A stretch of 64,000 nt of DNA from Tyto alba (GCF_018691265.1 NW_024881329.1:4216001-4280000), one strand, 5' to 3'. Shown: positions 13,154 through 28,039, numbered from the stretch's first letter. The notes: generated by a model from the sequence alone, not told the origin. Program-made: numbers and translations.

Positions 13154-14269
13154 AGATGGCGTTCAAATTCTGATAGATAGCTCTAAGCCATTACACATTC
13201 AGGAGTGTGAAATACAGTCGAGCTCAAGACAGCTATTTTCATCAGAGAGAAAAGTTAACAGTTTGGCAGGGCAACTGAATTTGGCATGATTTAAGCTGGG
13301 CTTTGCAACTTCAAACCATGGGTTTGTTTGGTTTCTATTTTTCGGGGTTGTTTTTTTCTCCATGTCGATACGGTTTGGTCTGCAACTGGCACTGTTTTAG
13401 AGCTGGCTCGTTGTGGGATCTACCCTGCTGCAAACAACGTTTGGAAATCTGAAAAGAAGGTTTCTTTAATTAACAGAAAACCAGAGTCCATAGTCTACTT
13501 GATATGAAAAATAGACCAAATTATAGTGGTATTCATAGCCTGCTGGAATGGTTGGTTGTTTTGGAAAAAAAATGTTTTTAAAGGAGGCTTGCCAAGAAAC
13601 TGTTCTCTCAGGAAATGATAAATGGCAGTTTGGAGACTTGAGTGGCCTGTACTCTATGTATGTGTCTTGGTAACTGCTGACTCAATCGTGTGTGCTCCTG
13701 ATGGCTCCCACATTCACAGCACAGGGAATTTACAGTCCTAATTCACAAACTCATTACTGTCCTGCAGTTCAGGACTTTTACACATGGCCTCGGGGTTGTT
13801 TTATCTGAAAACAATGCAAACACATTTCTCTAAATTACACTTCAGATAACCTTTTGGTTATCATTACTTTTACAGCGTATGCTAAAAACCTTGCAATTTC
13901 TTTTCCAAAACTATAGTTTCTCTGAATATACCCTGCCAGGCTTGGTGTTTTCTGTTTGTTTGTTTTCTTTTATACTATGTTTTCTATGAAGTTGTGAAGT
14001 CTTAGGAAATGTAAATAACAGAAGAATGAAGACATGGTTAGAATTGACATGACAGGGTTGGCTTTTTAAAAAGTAAAAAAAAACGCTGTCTCTGTGCACT
14101 GAAGAAAGATTTGCTTTAAAAAATGTCTCATTTAGTCACATGAGTTCTTTGAAGTGATATGTGTTATTTACTATATACTGTTACTATAGGGGATATGTGT
14201 GTGCAAGTGGACAAGCCTTTGAGCGTATTTTTCTGAGTGCTAACAGTGATCCGTGATTTCAGGCCTTTT

Positions 14270-14345
14270 ATATTACCTTAATCCCACTGACATCAATAAA
14301 TTTACTCCTCATTTACTCTGGGGTGAAAGAGAAGCAAATTGGTAC
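14270..14345. repeat. old amniote interspersed-repeat fragment
   Basis: CCCACTGACATCAATAAATT, ACTCCTCATTTACTCTGGGG and TGAAAGAGAAGCAAATTGG follow the order of a dispersed motif I recall from reptile and bird genomes ('cactgaagtcaatggagttactcc', then 'gatttacaccagggtaact', then 'gagagcagaatttgg'). I cannot name the family with confidence. Confidence 0.45.
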
Positions 14346-15969
14346 TATTGTATATTTAGGAGACATTGTTGCAAAACATGACCCATTCCTGAGTCACAGT
14401 GGGGGGAGAAAGAGGGGTTCACAGGCTACGCAGAGCTCAAGGGATTATTTTTTTTCTAATGTTGCCCAATGAATCTGACTGAAAAGGGTCACACAAATGG
14501 TAGAAAAAATTTGCATCTACATGTCCATGAAAATTTATCCTGTGTGCTTGTAAACTACAAGATGAAGTACAGATTAAAGACCTCAGAGATAATCTGATAG
14601 AAAATTAATCGATTCATTGCCTAATTTAGCTTGAACGTTAGAGTTCTTAGGGACCTTACGAAGAATTTGTGTGTTTGTTCATTTGCATCCTTGAAAACCT
14701 TTTCAGCATTCACATAGGAGGCAGTTGTGAGAAATCTGCTGGTAGGTTTTACGTGCAGTCTGACAGATTAGGAGAAGAGGAATGTGAAATGCTGGTATCT
14801 CTGCTCTCTCTGACCAGTTAGATGCTGGTTTTCAGATTATATACCATGGGCTCTTCAAGTTTTGCATACCGAGCTAAGGGAGGAACCAGCATCAGCATGA
14901 GCAGGGCCCGTCTGGGGAGAGCTGCAGATGTCTTCAAATGGGGAGCTACATCACTGACAAAAATGAATGCTGAGCTTGGTGTTTGAGTTGCAGCATAATT
15001 TTAGGTACATAAATGGCATCTGTGAATCATAAAGCAAATAAAATTAATTATTTGACTTTTCTTACATGCTTACAAGTTTTGCTGGGTCAGGTATTGGTAT
15101 ACAATGAGAGATGGAAAAAAATGTTGTTTACATGAAAGTCAGAACATATGCTTAAATCTAAAAATAGTGCTAAACTTCAGGTTTCAACAACAGTATCTGA
15201 TTACTCTCTTAATTTTCTCTATTCATTCAAATGTTCCGGAGCGTCTTCTTTTGCCCAGCAATGGGGTATTAGTTTTTTCACCTTCAGAGACTTCAGAGTG
15301 TGAGTATATTCCAGAGATGCCTAGTTTTGCAGCATCAGAATGACTGCTCTAGAAATATAATGATGTCTGTCTCCTGGGGTGGCTGATTTAAAACCTTTGC
15401 CATGAGCAATGACCCCCGAGTGAGTGAAGGGCGTAATTAGTACAGGTGTTCACTGTACTAACAAAGGCATTTTTAGGCTCTGGGACTGTCTGCAGAGATT
15501 GAGGTCATGTTGTTTTCTATACATGGCAACCTTCTTTGTCCATCACAGATATACAAGCCCTGAATTAACTGCAGAATTATAAATAGACCATAGTTACAAT
15601 ACATAAGGAAAGAAACCTTGTTTTGACCTCTTGTATTGTGCAATCACTGTTACGGAAAGTTAGAGACTGTGTTTCACATATATTTCTTCCCAAATACGTG
15701 GATCTTCCTCACTGAAAAGCTCACTGGGAGTCAAGGGCACTCAGAGAGTAGGGGAAGTGCTGAGCCACTTGCAGCACTGCATTGCAAACAGGTTTGACAG
15801 ACTTTGACACGTGTGAAATATTCACACAGAAATGTTTCCCGGGAAAATTACCCTCATTCCTATGTGTCAGTTGTATGTGGAGAAACACTGTGGTTTAAAC
15901 AAGCTGCTGCTTTAGTCAGAGGCTTATTTTGCTGTTGTACTAGATGCTCTGTTGTGCTGCAAGCAGGGG

Positions 15970-15993
15970 AAAAAAAAAAAAAAAAAAAAAAAA
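15970..15993. repeat. poly-A homopolymer (24 A)
   Basis: Uninterrupted A run in the KCNQ1 intron; no retroposon body is visible upstream of it. Confidence 0.9.
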
Positions 15994-16299
15994 GACAATT
16001 AAGATAAAGTGATACTTGTGATGATGTGTCTGTATGTCTGCACATCATCTGCAGGCTATGGATTTATTAGTTTTTCAGTCAGTAGAACTGTTCTATAAAT
16101 AATGCATGTCAAAGCTGGTCACACGTGGTCTTCTCCCTTGCACATATACACTGTGAGTACTGTGTGAGCCACAGAGGAGTAAGTGCAACCAGACCTCCTC
16201 TGCCTTCTCTGTACATCAGCTTTTAAAAGGCAGCCAGACACTTGTGTTGTCACGCCAGTCCATGTCCCATCTAGAAAGATGCATCAGTGTGGTTACCGT

Positions 16300-16445
16300 G
16301 GGGTTTTCGGGCGGTTTGGGTGCTGTTCCTGGATCACTCATCATTTTCTGCAGGACTTGAGGCGAGTCATTTCACATTCTGTTGTTTCCATTTCCTCAGC
16401 TGTGAGTACTGGGTATCATAAAGCATTTTGAGGCTTGGAGGTCAA
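16300..16445 (+). mobile_element. MIR-like SINE relic
   Basis: CTTGAGGCGAGTCATTTCAC, then TTTCCATTTCCTCAGCTGTG, then CATAAAGCATTTTGAGG and TTGGAGGTCAAAA follow the MIR-like order ('cttgggcaagtcatttcac', 'cagtttcctcatctgt', 'taaagcactttgagg', 'tggatgaaag'). Diverged, with approximate ends. Confidence 0.6.
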
Positions 16446-18268
16446 AAATGAAAACAGAAGCCCTTGGTATTTTTATCATTTTTATTATTCCCACTGTTGT
16501 TCAGCATTTATCTTAAAACTTAGCTATAAGTTCAGAGATTATTTATTGATTTGAAAAGACTGTTGCTTGAATATATAAATTGACCATGCAGGTACTATAA
16601 AGTAAAAAGGAGCAACTTATACCTGAAAGGAACTGTGATGCTTGAGTCTGAATTAAACTCCTTTCACATTTCAGAACAGATATGTCACAGCTAAAATTGT
16701 TATCTGAATCACATAAAGCCATCCATGAAAGTGGATGAAAATGCCTTACTTAATTCAGAATGGCGTTAGCATTTTAATCTATAAGGTCCTTGATAGGTGC
16801 TATCTGGCAACCTTTTTTTCAAAGGTTGCATGATTAGGTGTGAATGAGTTCATCCAGCGCGGCTGATTACTCTCTCTGTTGGATGGGGGGAAAGACACTA
16901 CTTAGCAAATAAATAACACCATAGTAACCCCTTTCACTCTTTCAGGGAAAATATGCAAAGGGAAAATAAGGAGTGCTTGCAGACAAGCCAATTTGTGCGG
17001 TGATGCTCAGATCTTCCAAGTAAAGCACAGTCTGGCTTCTGTGAGCACAAATTATCAGTCTCCCGGAGGAGCAGGCTGCTCCTTGCTTCAGAAAGCAGGG
17101 TGCTGATCCTGCGGTGCTCCCTTCCCAGAGTGCCACTGTCAATGAAGCCCTTCCTGAGTGATGCCCAAGACAAACTTGGTCCTTCTCATGACAGAGTGAT
17201 GTCTCTCACCACCTGCAACCATTTAAGAACCTGTAGCACTCTTTGTCTGTCTTAGACAGCGTTGGGTAGCTTCTTTCTGCCAGCACGATGTTCTCCTATG
17301 TTTTCGTCGTATCACTGCTCTTTTTTCCTATCTGTAAGTGCTGTGGAGTGTTACTGTGTGCTGTGAAACAGATGCTGCCTCCCATCGCAGAGAAGCTGCA
17401 TTTTGTTATGGATTTAACAGGGGCTAGTGCAGCCCTTAATGGCAGGGGCTTGAGGCGAGAGACCCAGCTACATGTTCATGCTCCTCCTTCGTGCGATTGA
17501 TAACAGTTCTGGTAGGAGGTGGGAGTGGAGAAGGGAAGCGTCACAAAGATTTCTGTGCAAGACTGTCACCACCTCTGCCTGAAGGATCTTCCAGTATTTA
17601 ATCATGACTAGACTATATATATTATTGTTATCTTGTGTAGAAGCCTCTTACATCATTGAATAAAATTACAAAGCCCAAATCCTTTTCATTTTGAACAGTC
17701 ATGATCATCTTTATCTTAAGAATGAACAATCCAGGCTACTGCCTAATAACCAGAAGAATAGCAAAAGATGGATGCACATCTAATATCTTGAGCTGAGCAG
17801 ATTATTTAGCCTTCAAGCCTGTCATGATGATTAATCAGCTAGCAAAGACTGTGAGCCTTTTGGTTCCACCACTGAGCAGTTGCTTACACTGCCAATAGAT
17901 CCACTTTTTGAGTCACGGTTTACCAGTCCAAATAAATTCCCAGCCTGACTATATTCCTAGAAGAAGTTATTGACAAAGAAAAGCACTAAGGATTTTTTGT
18001 TATCTTTTGTCATCCATTAAATTTTTCAAACACATTATTTTATCAGAAACATTTGTTTACTTTTGAAGTCATTATAGCTTAAAATGTTATGAAGAAGAGC
18101 CCTGATATTTTAACTGACTCAAAACCAGAAGGAAACCTGCAATGGAACCATTTTGGAAAGTTAACCCATGCAGAACTTGTTACCGGCAGCAGCCAAATGA
18201 TCTGTCTCTTAGTTTTCAAGCCCCCAAAGTGTTAGGAAATTGGCTTAAAGCCATAAGGTTGTGTTTAA

Positions 18269-18310
18269 GAAAAATAAAAATAAAAAAAATAAAAAATAAA
18301 AAAAAAAAAG
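18269..18310. repeat. A-rich (A4-8T)n low-complexity tract
   Basis: Runs of A broken by single T residues (GAAAAATAAAAATAAAA and onward) ending in A12. Simple repeat. Confidence 0.85.
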
Positions 18311-20534
18311 GAACAGATATCAGAGTCTTAAAAATACAGTTTCTGAGATCTTGGTGTACACAGAAGCCCTGTTTTCAAGGTTTCCTCTTCATAATGTTGG
18401 TTAGAAGCTAACTCTGGAAATTGAAGCTAGTATTTGCACATAGCTGGTTGCCTTCAGAACTTGGAATTCAAAGAAAAATGTCTAAAACTACAAAATGCGT
18501 AACAAAATAATCACTTCATTTCCCCAAAATTCAACTGGCAGAACTCCTGCAGGCATGGTAATGACTTTGCATGACCCATGAAATTTGACTGAAAACCCTT
18601 CTTCATTAGCAGTTGGTTGCCTTTGTTGTAGTTTTGCTCCTGGTATCAGTAAGATCTACTAGTTTGCGTTTATGAATAATACCATGACAGCCAACAAGCA
18701 GTTTCTTTTCCTTTTAAACATGGGTTTCCACTGGCAAATATATTGCATTCTAGTTCACTCATTGCTTATTTGCTGGCTTGTGAGTGATTGTATCTGCCTC
18801 CACTTTTTGAAGCAGTCAGTAAATGAATGAAATGCTGTTTTGGGGTGTCCAAAGCAACTTGATTTTAGAGGGTGCAGAGCACATGCATCTTCTCTGGATT
18901 TCAGTGGTTTTGCTGGGTACTTATATTTCTACTAAATGAAAGCATTTTTATTTTCAGAGTATTCTGAAGGAGATACTTCCAAGGATATGATTTCAGCAGA
19001 ATCAAATGGCGGTTGGAAAAGCTGGGGGAGTAGAGTGGGCTCGCAGACTTTTTATCACCAATAAATTTCACCTCTGATCTCTGTGCAGCCCCTGGGAATG
19101 AAAAGTGCCTTTGGAATTGTGTGTGGTTTTCTTTCGTTCCACTGAGCCTTCCCACTGAAATTTTCTGTCTCGAATCTGTGTCTTTGTAAAGCTTAATGCA
19201 ATGGCAAAACAAGAGGCCGCCTCCTTTCTGAGGAGCAGGCTCAAGCATACAAGAACATAGCCCTGGTTTTGTGTGTTCAGAATGGGTGCAAACTTGCCAC
19301 CTTATTTATCACCAGGATTTCTAACCTTCAAATGTCATGGCCCATAAATGACTTCTCCATAATAATATTTATCAATGTATTTCTGGTCTAATTATTCATG
19401 CTGAGCTTGTTCTCTAAAAATTTCTCTTGAAAGAATCTTTTTAAAGATTTTTCTTTTGAAAACAAATTCATGACCACATCAAACAGAGATTCATGTTGCC
19501 ATTGGTTTAATTACCAGCAGCCCTCAGGGAATCTCAAAACTCACTGTTGTTATAATTGCTTCTCTCCCTTTCTCTGCCCCCTCCTTTTCCTCTTCCATTT
19601 TTGATTGCTGCAGAAGTCATCGTATGGTTATTAATTTTTTAAGCTCATTTTAGATACAAAGGAGTTTATGTCCTTTTTCGCCTGTAAAGTAACTATCAAA
19701 TCATAAATAATGAATAGATTATGGATGCTAAAAAAGTAACCGACCCAAAACCTTTTGTTTGAAAAAACAGTTGAAGTCATATTGTTTTTTAACATTTCAA
19801 GTAAAAAGCAGATAGTGCTGCCCTTTCCTACTCATGCCATGCCATAAGATCAGTTCCATAACCTGTGGATATGTCTTACTTTCTATTCAAACCAGAAAAC
19901 CCGGTGCACCTGGTCTGGCTTTATTCCCTTTGAAAAGCAGTATGGATGCCTCATTTGGGTGAAGTGTGAAACATAACATAAGCGATGCTGACCTAACTCG
20001 ATGTGATACATGGCATATTTGCTTTAAAAAGAGCAGCGGTCTCAAATCTGTTTTGAATTAGGAAAAGCGTTTGAGAGAAAGAAAGGAAAAAGGGAACCGT
20101 TTCATAGCAGGCATCTGAAAAATAACAGTTTGGAGGAAGGAGGAAAAATTGTCAGGCAAAACCTAACAGCTAAAGCTGAAAAATGTATTTCTAACACTGG
20201 GGATTATGAGTGTATATCTTATTCTTTGGGGTTTTTTTTTAAATAAAATCTTGGCAACTTAAGTGCATACTATGATGATCCAGAACAAGAACAGCTACTC
20301 AACAGTGAAATTATCAGCAATATTCCAGCAAGAGGTTATTAGTCATAGTCCCAGTATCATACGAGAGCCAGAGCCAAGGATTCAAGAAGCAAAACATTCC
20401 CCTTTGGAGAGAGGTCAAGATTAGTCACTTTTGTTTTCTTTAATTGGTGACGGTGGTAGGGGGGCTTGGTTTGGGGTTTGTTTTGTTGTGGAGAAGACTT
20501 TGGGACATATTTTTATGCTAGTTGGGTTTTTTAC

Positions 20535-20551
20535 TTTTTTTTTTTTTTTTT
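20535..20551. repeat. poly-T homopolymer (17 T)
   Basis: Uninterrupted T run; simple repeat in the intron. Confidence 0.85.
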
Positions 20552-23500
20552 AACCCTAAAGTGTTGTAAATATGCCACTGTTCCACATTGGAAATGAGAA
20601 TCTACAGCTAGGAGAAAGCTGTTGTCTGATAGCCAAACTTCTGACAACAAAAATATGGAGTTATATTCAGAGGCTGTACTGCCGTGATTAAACCAGCAGA
20701 AAGAGTCCTCCAGAGGCAAGTACCACGGGGAGTTTTCTTCACATCTGTGGAACTGAAGCATCTGAAATATAAGTGCCTGTTAGCTAAACAAAGAGTCTTT
20801 CTCTCCTCTGCAGATAGGTACTGGGGTGCTCAACCAGAAGGACCCAACGTAAGAATGTTTTGCTGAAAAAGAAAGTGATTGAGAATGAGAAAGCCATCAG
20901 CTTACCAACCTTCTGTCTCATTAAAAATCAGAAAAGTGCTTTGAAGTTGTCTTTGAGATCTGAAGATCTGCCCAGGACAGGGGAAAGATTTTTAAGGTTT
21001 TGTTAGAGCTTCTCCTTCCAAGTTGAATTTAAAGATGTTTAGCATATCTGAAGGTGTGCCATCAACTTTACTGCCTCAGTTTTCCTCATTGTGCTAGCAA
21101 TAACAGCACATATCTACTGCAGTGTCCTACTGTATAGGTACACAAGGTTTCACATAGTGCTTTGGACATAAGATGCACTAATGACCTCCATTTATTCTAT
21201 AACTATATCCAAATTATTGCATAAAGATAAGGGACTTCCTGGCTTCTTTGGTCAATAGTTCCCTTATATTTCTTCTTATCTCAAGCCTGTTTGACATCCT
21301 CCATAAGGCTGGATTTCAATTTAAGCATAATTTGGGAAACTGCTTATGATGATGGTGCTAGATGGATGTCCAGTGATATTTGTGGATACGTGAACGTCTC
21401 ATATTTTTGGTATCAATGATTCACTTGTAAGGAAAGAATCCTCTCTTCTTGCTAGTTTGTGTCTTACTTTTAAACGGAAATGGAAGACAGTTGTATCTAG
21501 TCAATGAGGTATTATTTCCTGAAGGTGGGGCAATAATAAATGAAGATAAGCAAATTCTTGAAAAATCCAGAATATTCAGTTGATAGGATAGAAGGATTAT
21601 CTCCTCTTGAGTAGCTACTGATAAAAGTTATATTTAGAGACAAGACCCTACACTTCACCTTCCAGGCTTCATGCAAGGAGAGAAAAACATTCCAAGCTCC
21701 CTTGTTCATCTACTGATACTCTGTTAGTTTAGAGGAAAGGGTTAAAAAAATAAATATCTGACCTTTGTAATATTTTAGAGAAAAAAAATGCTGTATCCTG
21801 AGGCGGTGCTGGGCCAAAGACTGTAGATTTTGGACACTGTCCTAACTTGAAAATTTCCATGTGTTTTAAGGCTTGTCTCATTTACCTACAACAAGAGTCA
21901 ACCACAAATTTTAATTGCCTGGCTGTAGCCCTCTGGATGCCAGATAGATCTGCGAGCATTGCACACATCTGGGCACACACCCAGTACGGCGAGGCCAGCA
22001 GGCCTGGCCTGGGAGCGTGGGGAGCCAGGAGCAAGCAGAGGGCCTTCACGGCCCAAATCTACACCTATGGCTAAAGAAAGATTCTCGGGAAGAGCTGATT
22101 TCCAACAGTTTGGGTATTTTAAATAAACCAAATATTTTTGCAAGCAGTTGTTAATAGCAGCAACAAAAGCGCTGAACCAGGGCCACTGTTCTCAGCTCTC
22201 TCTTCTCAAGGAGCAGCCGTGTCTAGTCTCTGCTTCTTACCATCTCCTCCAGCCACATCCATCATGGTCCTCGTTTCTGCCTTGGCTAGCAGCATTTTCG
22301 GTCATCCCTTTCCAACTTTTTTTACCCTCAGGTCTTTCTGAATCCTCTCCACTTCTGAAACAAGCACTGCCCCAAAAGCTTTCCGCCTTTTGAGGCCTTG
22401 TACTCTAGAACAGTCCATGACCAAGTGCATTTCATTCTCCCGTCACTTAATTCTTCTGTTTGCCAGTGTTCTACCAACCTCCTTGTTAGAAGGCGAGGTC
22501 TTCATCTTACCTTGCTTCCTTTAGCCAAGCAGCAAGTTATAGCCCAATAATTTTCTGAAAGTGACGTGTAAAAACCAAATCAACTTTTGTGTTTGTAACT
22601 TTTGATTTCTTTTTATTTCTCATCATTTTTAAGATCTTAAAGGAATTGCTTGCTTACGTAAGCACAGCATCTGTTGTCACTGCTTGTTTCTTTGTAGGTC
22701 TCACTTAATACTTCCTCTTGTACCTGAAGTTTTGCCTGATGCTGATCTGCAGCATTTATTCACATAAGGATTATGTACATAAGTTGTGTGCAAGTGGCTA
22801 GAAATAGTCAGGGATAGCTGTGAAGGTTTCTTCTTCACTGCATAATATCTTCTTCAGCTACTGCTGTTCCTGAAGGCTGTATCTTCATTTTCATTTGGGG
22901 GAAAATGGCAGTATCATAAAAGATGCAGTTGTAAAAACATGCTGCCAATATTCTGTGTTTGGTAACATATATGCTGTATTTTTATATTATATGATAATTT
23001 ATTTAATCACATATTATAGAAGTGGCTTTTTTCATAGCAGTTTCTCAGTTTTTGACCTGTCAGAGCATGTTTCTTGCTACTGTTGGCTTCAAATAGAATT
23101 CAAGGGAGATGTCTAATGTGAAAAGTGACATTATGGTTGTAATCTACAGTCTTCTAAGAACCATGAAAATCCACATGAAAGAAATGGAGCTGAGTGAATA
23201 TTCAACCAGAGATGTCGTATTTCCAGAAACTTTGAGGAAGCTTTTAGAAAAAGATGTTTTTCGTTGGGGAAAAGGGCATTTGGAAAGGAAAATTAATTTG
23301 CTGCAGTATAGTTACTTGCTTATCAAAATTGCTTTCCCACTTCTAATGGAAAGAAAGAATGCATAAATCAACCCAGTCATTTCTCCCATGTCCTATAGCT
23401 TGAGCATCTGGCACCCTAGAGCTTGTGCTGCACAATCAGGACAAAATTCTTCAAACAAACAAAAAATACTTTAAAATGCCACAAGTGTTACAGTCAGTAA

Positions 23501-26399
23501 TCAAATGGCCACATGCTGATGTTATCAGTTTGTTTTACTTCCCAACATAATTGAGAAAAACGTGTGACAAAACTGAGTTTCTATACGGAATTTACTATGC
23601 TGAGTCAAGCCCTTTTCAATAGCAGTTCACTGTTATCAAGGTAACTTCTGGAGAATCAGAGCCTGCAACTGGCTTATAAAACCTGGTTGTTTCTGAGCTC
23701 TGACCCTGACCGCACGACTCACAAGTTTCTTCCCAGTCCCAGGTCATCACCCTCTGTTGAAAGCACAAACGGCACACCCTGATTAATGGTGAATTATCAG
23801 CAGCCATTTAAGCGTCACTACTACAAAAAAATAAGGGTATTTTTTTTATACTTTTTAGAAGTGTAGGAGAAATAGTTTACTATAAAAATACAGAGTAAGA
23901 TGAGACCAGCAACAGTCTCAGTTTACTGAAAAAGCAGAACAATTTTTAGTATCTCAAAGCAAAGAAGCAATTGGCACTGATAGCTTTATGCAAGAGAGCT
24001 GTTTTTAGGACACCGTGTGTAGCAAGTGCCTTTCCAAAGATGCTTTTTGTCTCAAAGTTATCCTTTTTATTTGTCAGTTAAGACAGTGGTTACAGTGTTC
24101 ATATAATATTTTCATTGACTAGGAAGTGACTTGTCACGTGCAACCCTCAAAACCTATTAATTTTGTTCCTCAGAAGCTTAGCCTTTATATTTTTCTAGGA
24201 ATGAGTAATCTTGTAGTAGAGGAAAGTGTTTTCTCACTGACTCCACTTCCTCTATCCTCCCCCCAGACACCGCACACGTATTCCCTTCTTTGGCCATCTC
24301 TCAAGAGAAAGTACGGACAGTCTGGCGAACAAATCTTCCTTCATGCAGATTACATTCTCCTATAAACACCTAGCGATGGGTATATAACCTCCAGCAAGAC
24401 TGCTGCCTAATCTCTGGCAACAAAATAAACAAATCGAAGCCAGAAGCTCTGATAAGGGAATTCGCAAGAATCTGGGATCTTGGGTACTGTAAATGATTTC
24501 CATGTCTATTACCATGATTTCTGAAGAGTCATGTGCCTGAAGAAAGAACCTTTCTTTAATAATACTGAAATTGTTGGTCTCTCCTGCTACTAGTACAGAG
24601 AAAGATTTAAAATAAATCCTCTATGAAGATTCCCATACCTATCCCTGAGCTTCTCTTGAAGTCCACTCCTAACATTGTATTTGTTCCTATCCACAGGGCC
24701 CTCAAAACTAAAGCAGTAAGAACTTTCAGAAATACTGAGCTACCAAAATGTATAGGGACTTAGCAAGAAGAGGAGCCAGCTCTCTGAAGCCTCCTCCAAT
24801 ATTCTCCAGAACTTAAATAGGATGAGTCCCACCAAAGAAAAAAAGTGCTTTATAACCACACCTTCACTTGCAGAATACACTCATTTTCTTAAGTGTCGCT
24901 TGATACTGATACCTTCCCTCAGACATTTTGTGTGTCTTTTTGAAATATAAAGCTATCTTACTACTGAGTATAGTATTGAATAATGAATACAGTAGAGACT
25001 GTATACACCACCACTTACAAGGATGCACAGATGAAGAAAGCATCATTTTCTTTCCCTAGAAGTTTGCCACACTGCGGAGCAATAGGGTCCTCCTTATTAA
25101 CAGGCCACCAGGAGTGATAAATACATGGAGATCTCCACAATCATCTTCAATTATTTTGAAAAACTGCCTTAAAGAGTTGGTTCACTGTGAGCTAAAATCC
25201 TGCACCCTCAGGAACGCATGCTACTCAAGTCAGGGTAGCAGACTTGGGAGTCCGATTTTGGAAAAGTAGCTTCAGTCTTCCTTTATCACATTTTCATTCA
25301 GCTGAGTGTTGCTTGGGTTCTGGTTTTCCTTTTCTCCTTTAGCAGCTTCACGCTTGGCTTTCTGTATTAAGAACAAGCACAGTCCTCCTGAACCCACTGA
25401 GTGAGCACCGTGCTGATAAAAAAATCTCTGGATTAAGCACAAATTATTTGTTTAATCAGTCAACTGTGTTAAGAACATAGGTAGTTACAAACCACCATTC
25501 TGTCCAAAGGGACTATGATTTTTACCCTCAGTGATATTTACTTTTGAAATCTCTGAGAATGAGAATGGAGGGCAGATGAGACAGTTTTAATTGACAGCAT
25601 TAATCAACCTTGATCCCTCCAGATCATGGAGCAGCACTTGGCATAATTGATTAGTAATTTGTGGTCTTTGTGGCCTAAATTATGCCAAACTCCAAATTTT
25701 GCCCTTCAGCTTCCCCCCCGTCCTGAATATCCATGGCTGAAAATACCATTCCCCTCAGCTCCATAATTCCATCTGTCCTTGCCCCTTCCCGGTAAATCCC
25801 TATAATTAGTTTTGGGAGTGCTGCTCTCTAGTTCTCCATTACAGGGGCGGGTAAAGGAGATTCTGCTCCAGATGTCCCTGGAGCCACTCAGGCTTCTTTG
25901 TTTTTTTTTATTAAAAAAACTCAAGGAAAGAAATTCATTGTTACATTTTATGTTCTGAATCGTACCATTAATTTATTATGAATGCTTAAAATTACAGGGC
26001 ACTTAAAATTAATATAATATGAAGATCTGTGGAATTTTAATAGATAAATTGCTCATTATTTTGTTCTCTCATCACAAGAACAGTCTCTGTCTTGTTCACT
26101 AGCACCTCCTGGAATGCCTTTAATACCTTTATAAAATTTGATATGTCACTTTATAACCAGTTGTAGAGGACTGCTGCTCCTGACAACGTGACCTCAGAGG
26201 ACTTTGTAGTTCATAGGAACAACGTCACCACCACTGGTCTATTGTGGGGGGGGGGTCGGAGTAGTCATGTGCCTCTGTCACTTTTTAGGGAGAGCAAAAA
26301 TCTGTTCTGTAACATAGCTACATTTTTTCATGATGTTCCGTTTAAGATTTGTGCTCTAATTTTTCAGCCTTTGTGAAGAACTATTTAGGTTGGGGTTTC

Positions 26400-26420
26400 T
26401 TTTTTTTTTTTTTTTTTTTT
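26400..26420. repeat. poly-T homopolymer (21 T)
   Basis: Uninterrupted T run followed by CCTCAG. The tract plus CAG superficially resembles a splice acceptor, but no recognisable exon follows. A G10 tract lies nearby at 26246-26255 and T7-A14 at 26531-26551. Confidence 0.85.
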
Positions 26421-27424
26421 CCTCAGTGCACTGCATGGATGGGATTGTTTTATTCATTTTTAAGAGCTAGGTTCAAAACTTGTTTAAATCTGTTTCTCTC
26501 CATCTGTGCTCAATCTACGATCCTTGGATCTTTTTTTAAAAAAAAAAAAAACTTATCTTGGAGGATGGAAAAATCTTGTTTTCATACAATATTTCAGTAA
26601 AACTTATAAATAACTGCGGTGTGTAATTTCTGAAGAGTTTCAAACACTGCTTCCTCTCCCCAACAACTATAAAATACAAAGGAAATTATTTGCATATAAA
26701 GAATTTGATCATCCAAACATCATGCTTCTAATGAAACATAAATCAGCTAGAAAGAGCTTACTTAGTTTTTCCTAAAAGAAACAAATCAGTCTGAGTTATT
26801 TTTCTATGTAATTAACACTGTTTGCTGTTTTAAGTAGAGGGATCAGACTTGTCCAAAGCAGTTAAGATTATAGCAACATCAGCAGTTTTTCTGTTTGCTT
26901 TACTTTTATTCATTCTGGCATCATAGCTAATTTCTAATCAAGTAAACGTGTTTGAAAGTATGATTGAGGGGAGATGATACACTTCTCCATGCTAAGTGCA
27001 TAAAGCTAGCTTAAGAAAAAGGGTGTTGCACATGATGACGTTTTTCTAGTGGTATAGTTATCTCTGCAGCAAACAAGTGGACAGTGTATTTCAGGATGTG
27101 TGTTTGGATGGGGATGGGCAGATTGGGCATGCTAATAAGCAAGGCCATTCACCAGCAAGCCTCTTATTCTTGCGCATCAGAGGCCTGTAATGACAGTAGA
27201 AGTTGCCTTCTGGTGGTTTTTACTTCTCTGTAAAATGTCTCATGCTTTAAGCAGACACCCCTTTGGCAGAACCAAGGGTGGGGGCCCATCGTCCCATTGT
27301 CATCTCATTTGCAAATGTCATCTTTTCTGATCCAGCCCCACGAAGTATGAGCAGAGCAGTGTACAGAAATCCAGGTTGCTCCTTCTCCGGTAATATCCAA
27401 AGAATATGTTACTGTTTGGGATTG

Positions 27425-27545
27425 ACGATTCAGTCCAAAATTGATCCAAAGCCCACTGAAGTCACTGGAAGTCTGTGATTGCCAAAAAGTACCACTGACT
27501 TCAGCGTATATTGGGGCAAGCCCTTCACGGGTGCAGAAGTCCCTG
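27425..27545. repeat. old amniote interspersed-repeat fragment
   Basis: TGATCCAAAGCCCACTGAAG followed by TCACTGGAAGTCTG and then CCACTGACTTCAGCGTATAT matches a paired motif ('gatccaaagcccattgaagtcaatgg' and 'ccattgacttcaatgg') that I recall as a widely dispersed old amniote repeat. The family name is uncertain. Confidence 0.5.
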
Positions 27546-28025
27546 GGAAATGGCTTGCTTTATTGGAAAGCAAAACTGATTAAACAACAATTAAACACAA
27601 CCAGCCATCCGGACCTCCCTCTGCAAAAGCCTGGTGGCTTTAGAGCCCTACCCCTATAAGCAGGAACACAGAAGACGAAGGTCTTTTTATCTCAGATGGC
27701 TCAGCTCAATAGCAATTAGCTTCTGCCTCTGCTTCTGTGGGCCTCCTGCACTCCGCAGCTGCAGCAGCCAAACCTTGTTCCCTAGGAAAAATTAGACAAT
27801 TATCTCTGGGAATTTATTTCCCAGCAAGATTATTCACATGTCACTTCTCTCCAGTACTTCATCACCAAGATGCACAGCTGTTGAAGGACTATCCAGATCT
27901 CAGTCCAATCTACTGTCATGTTCAATAGCTCATCACTGCAAGAGTTTCATAAATGCACATTTTCCAGATATATCTTCAGTCTGTGTTTCCTCTGGTAATC
28001 CCTGCCTGGAATCACAAATTAAGAA

Positions 28026-28039
28026 ATATATATATATAA
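28026..28039. repeat. short (TA)n microsatellite
   Basis: Seven TA units. A simple dinucleotide repeat too short to be structurally notable. Confidence 0.8.

Noticed and set aside
26388..26430. T21-CCTCAG as a splice acceptor
   Set aside because: The pattern resembles an acceptor but the following sequence has no recognisable KCNQ1 coding (the preceding human exon encodes the segment ending RVEDK) and no matching donor.
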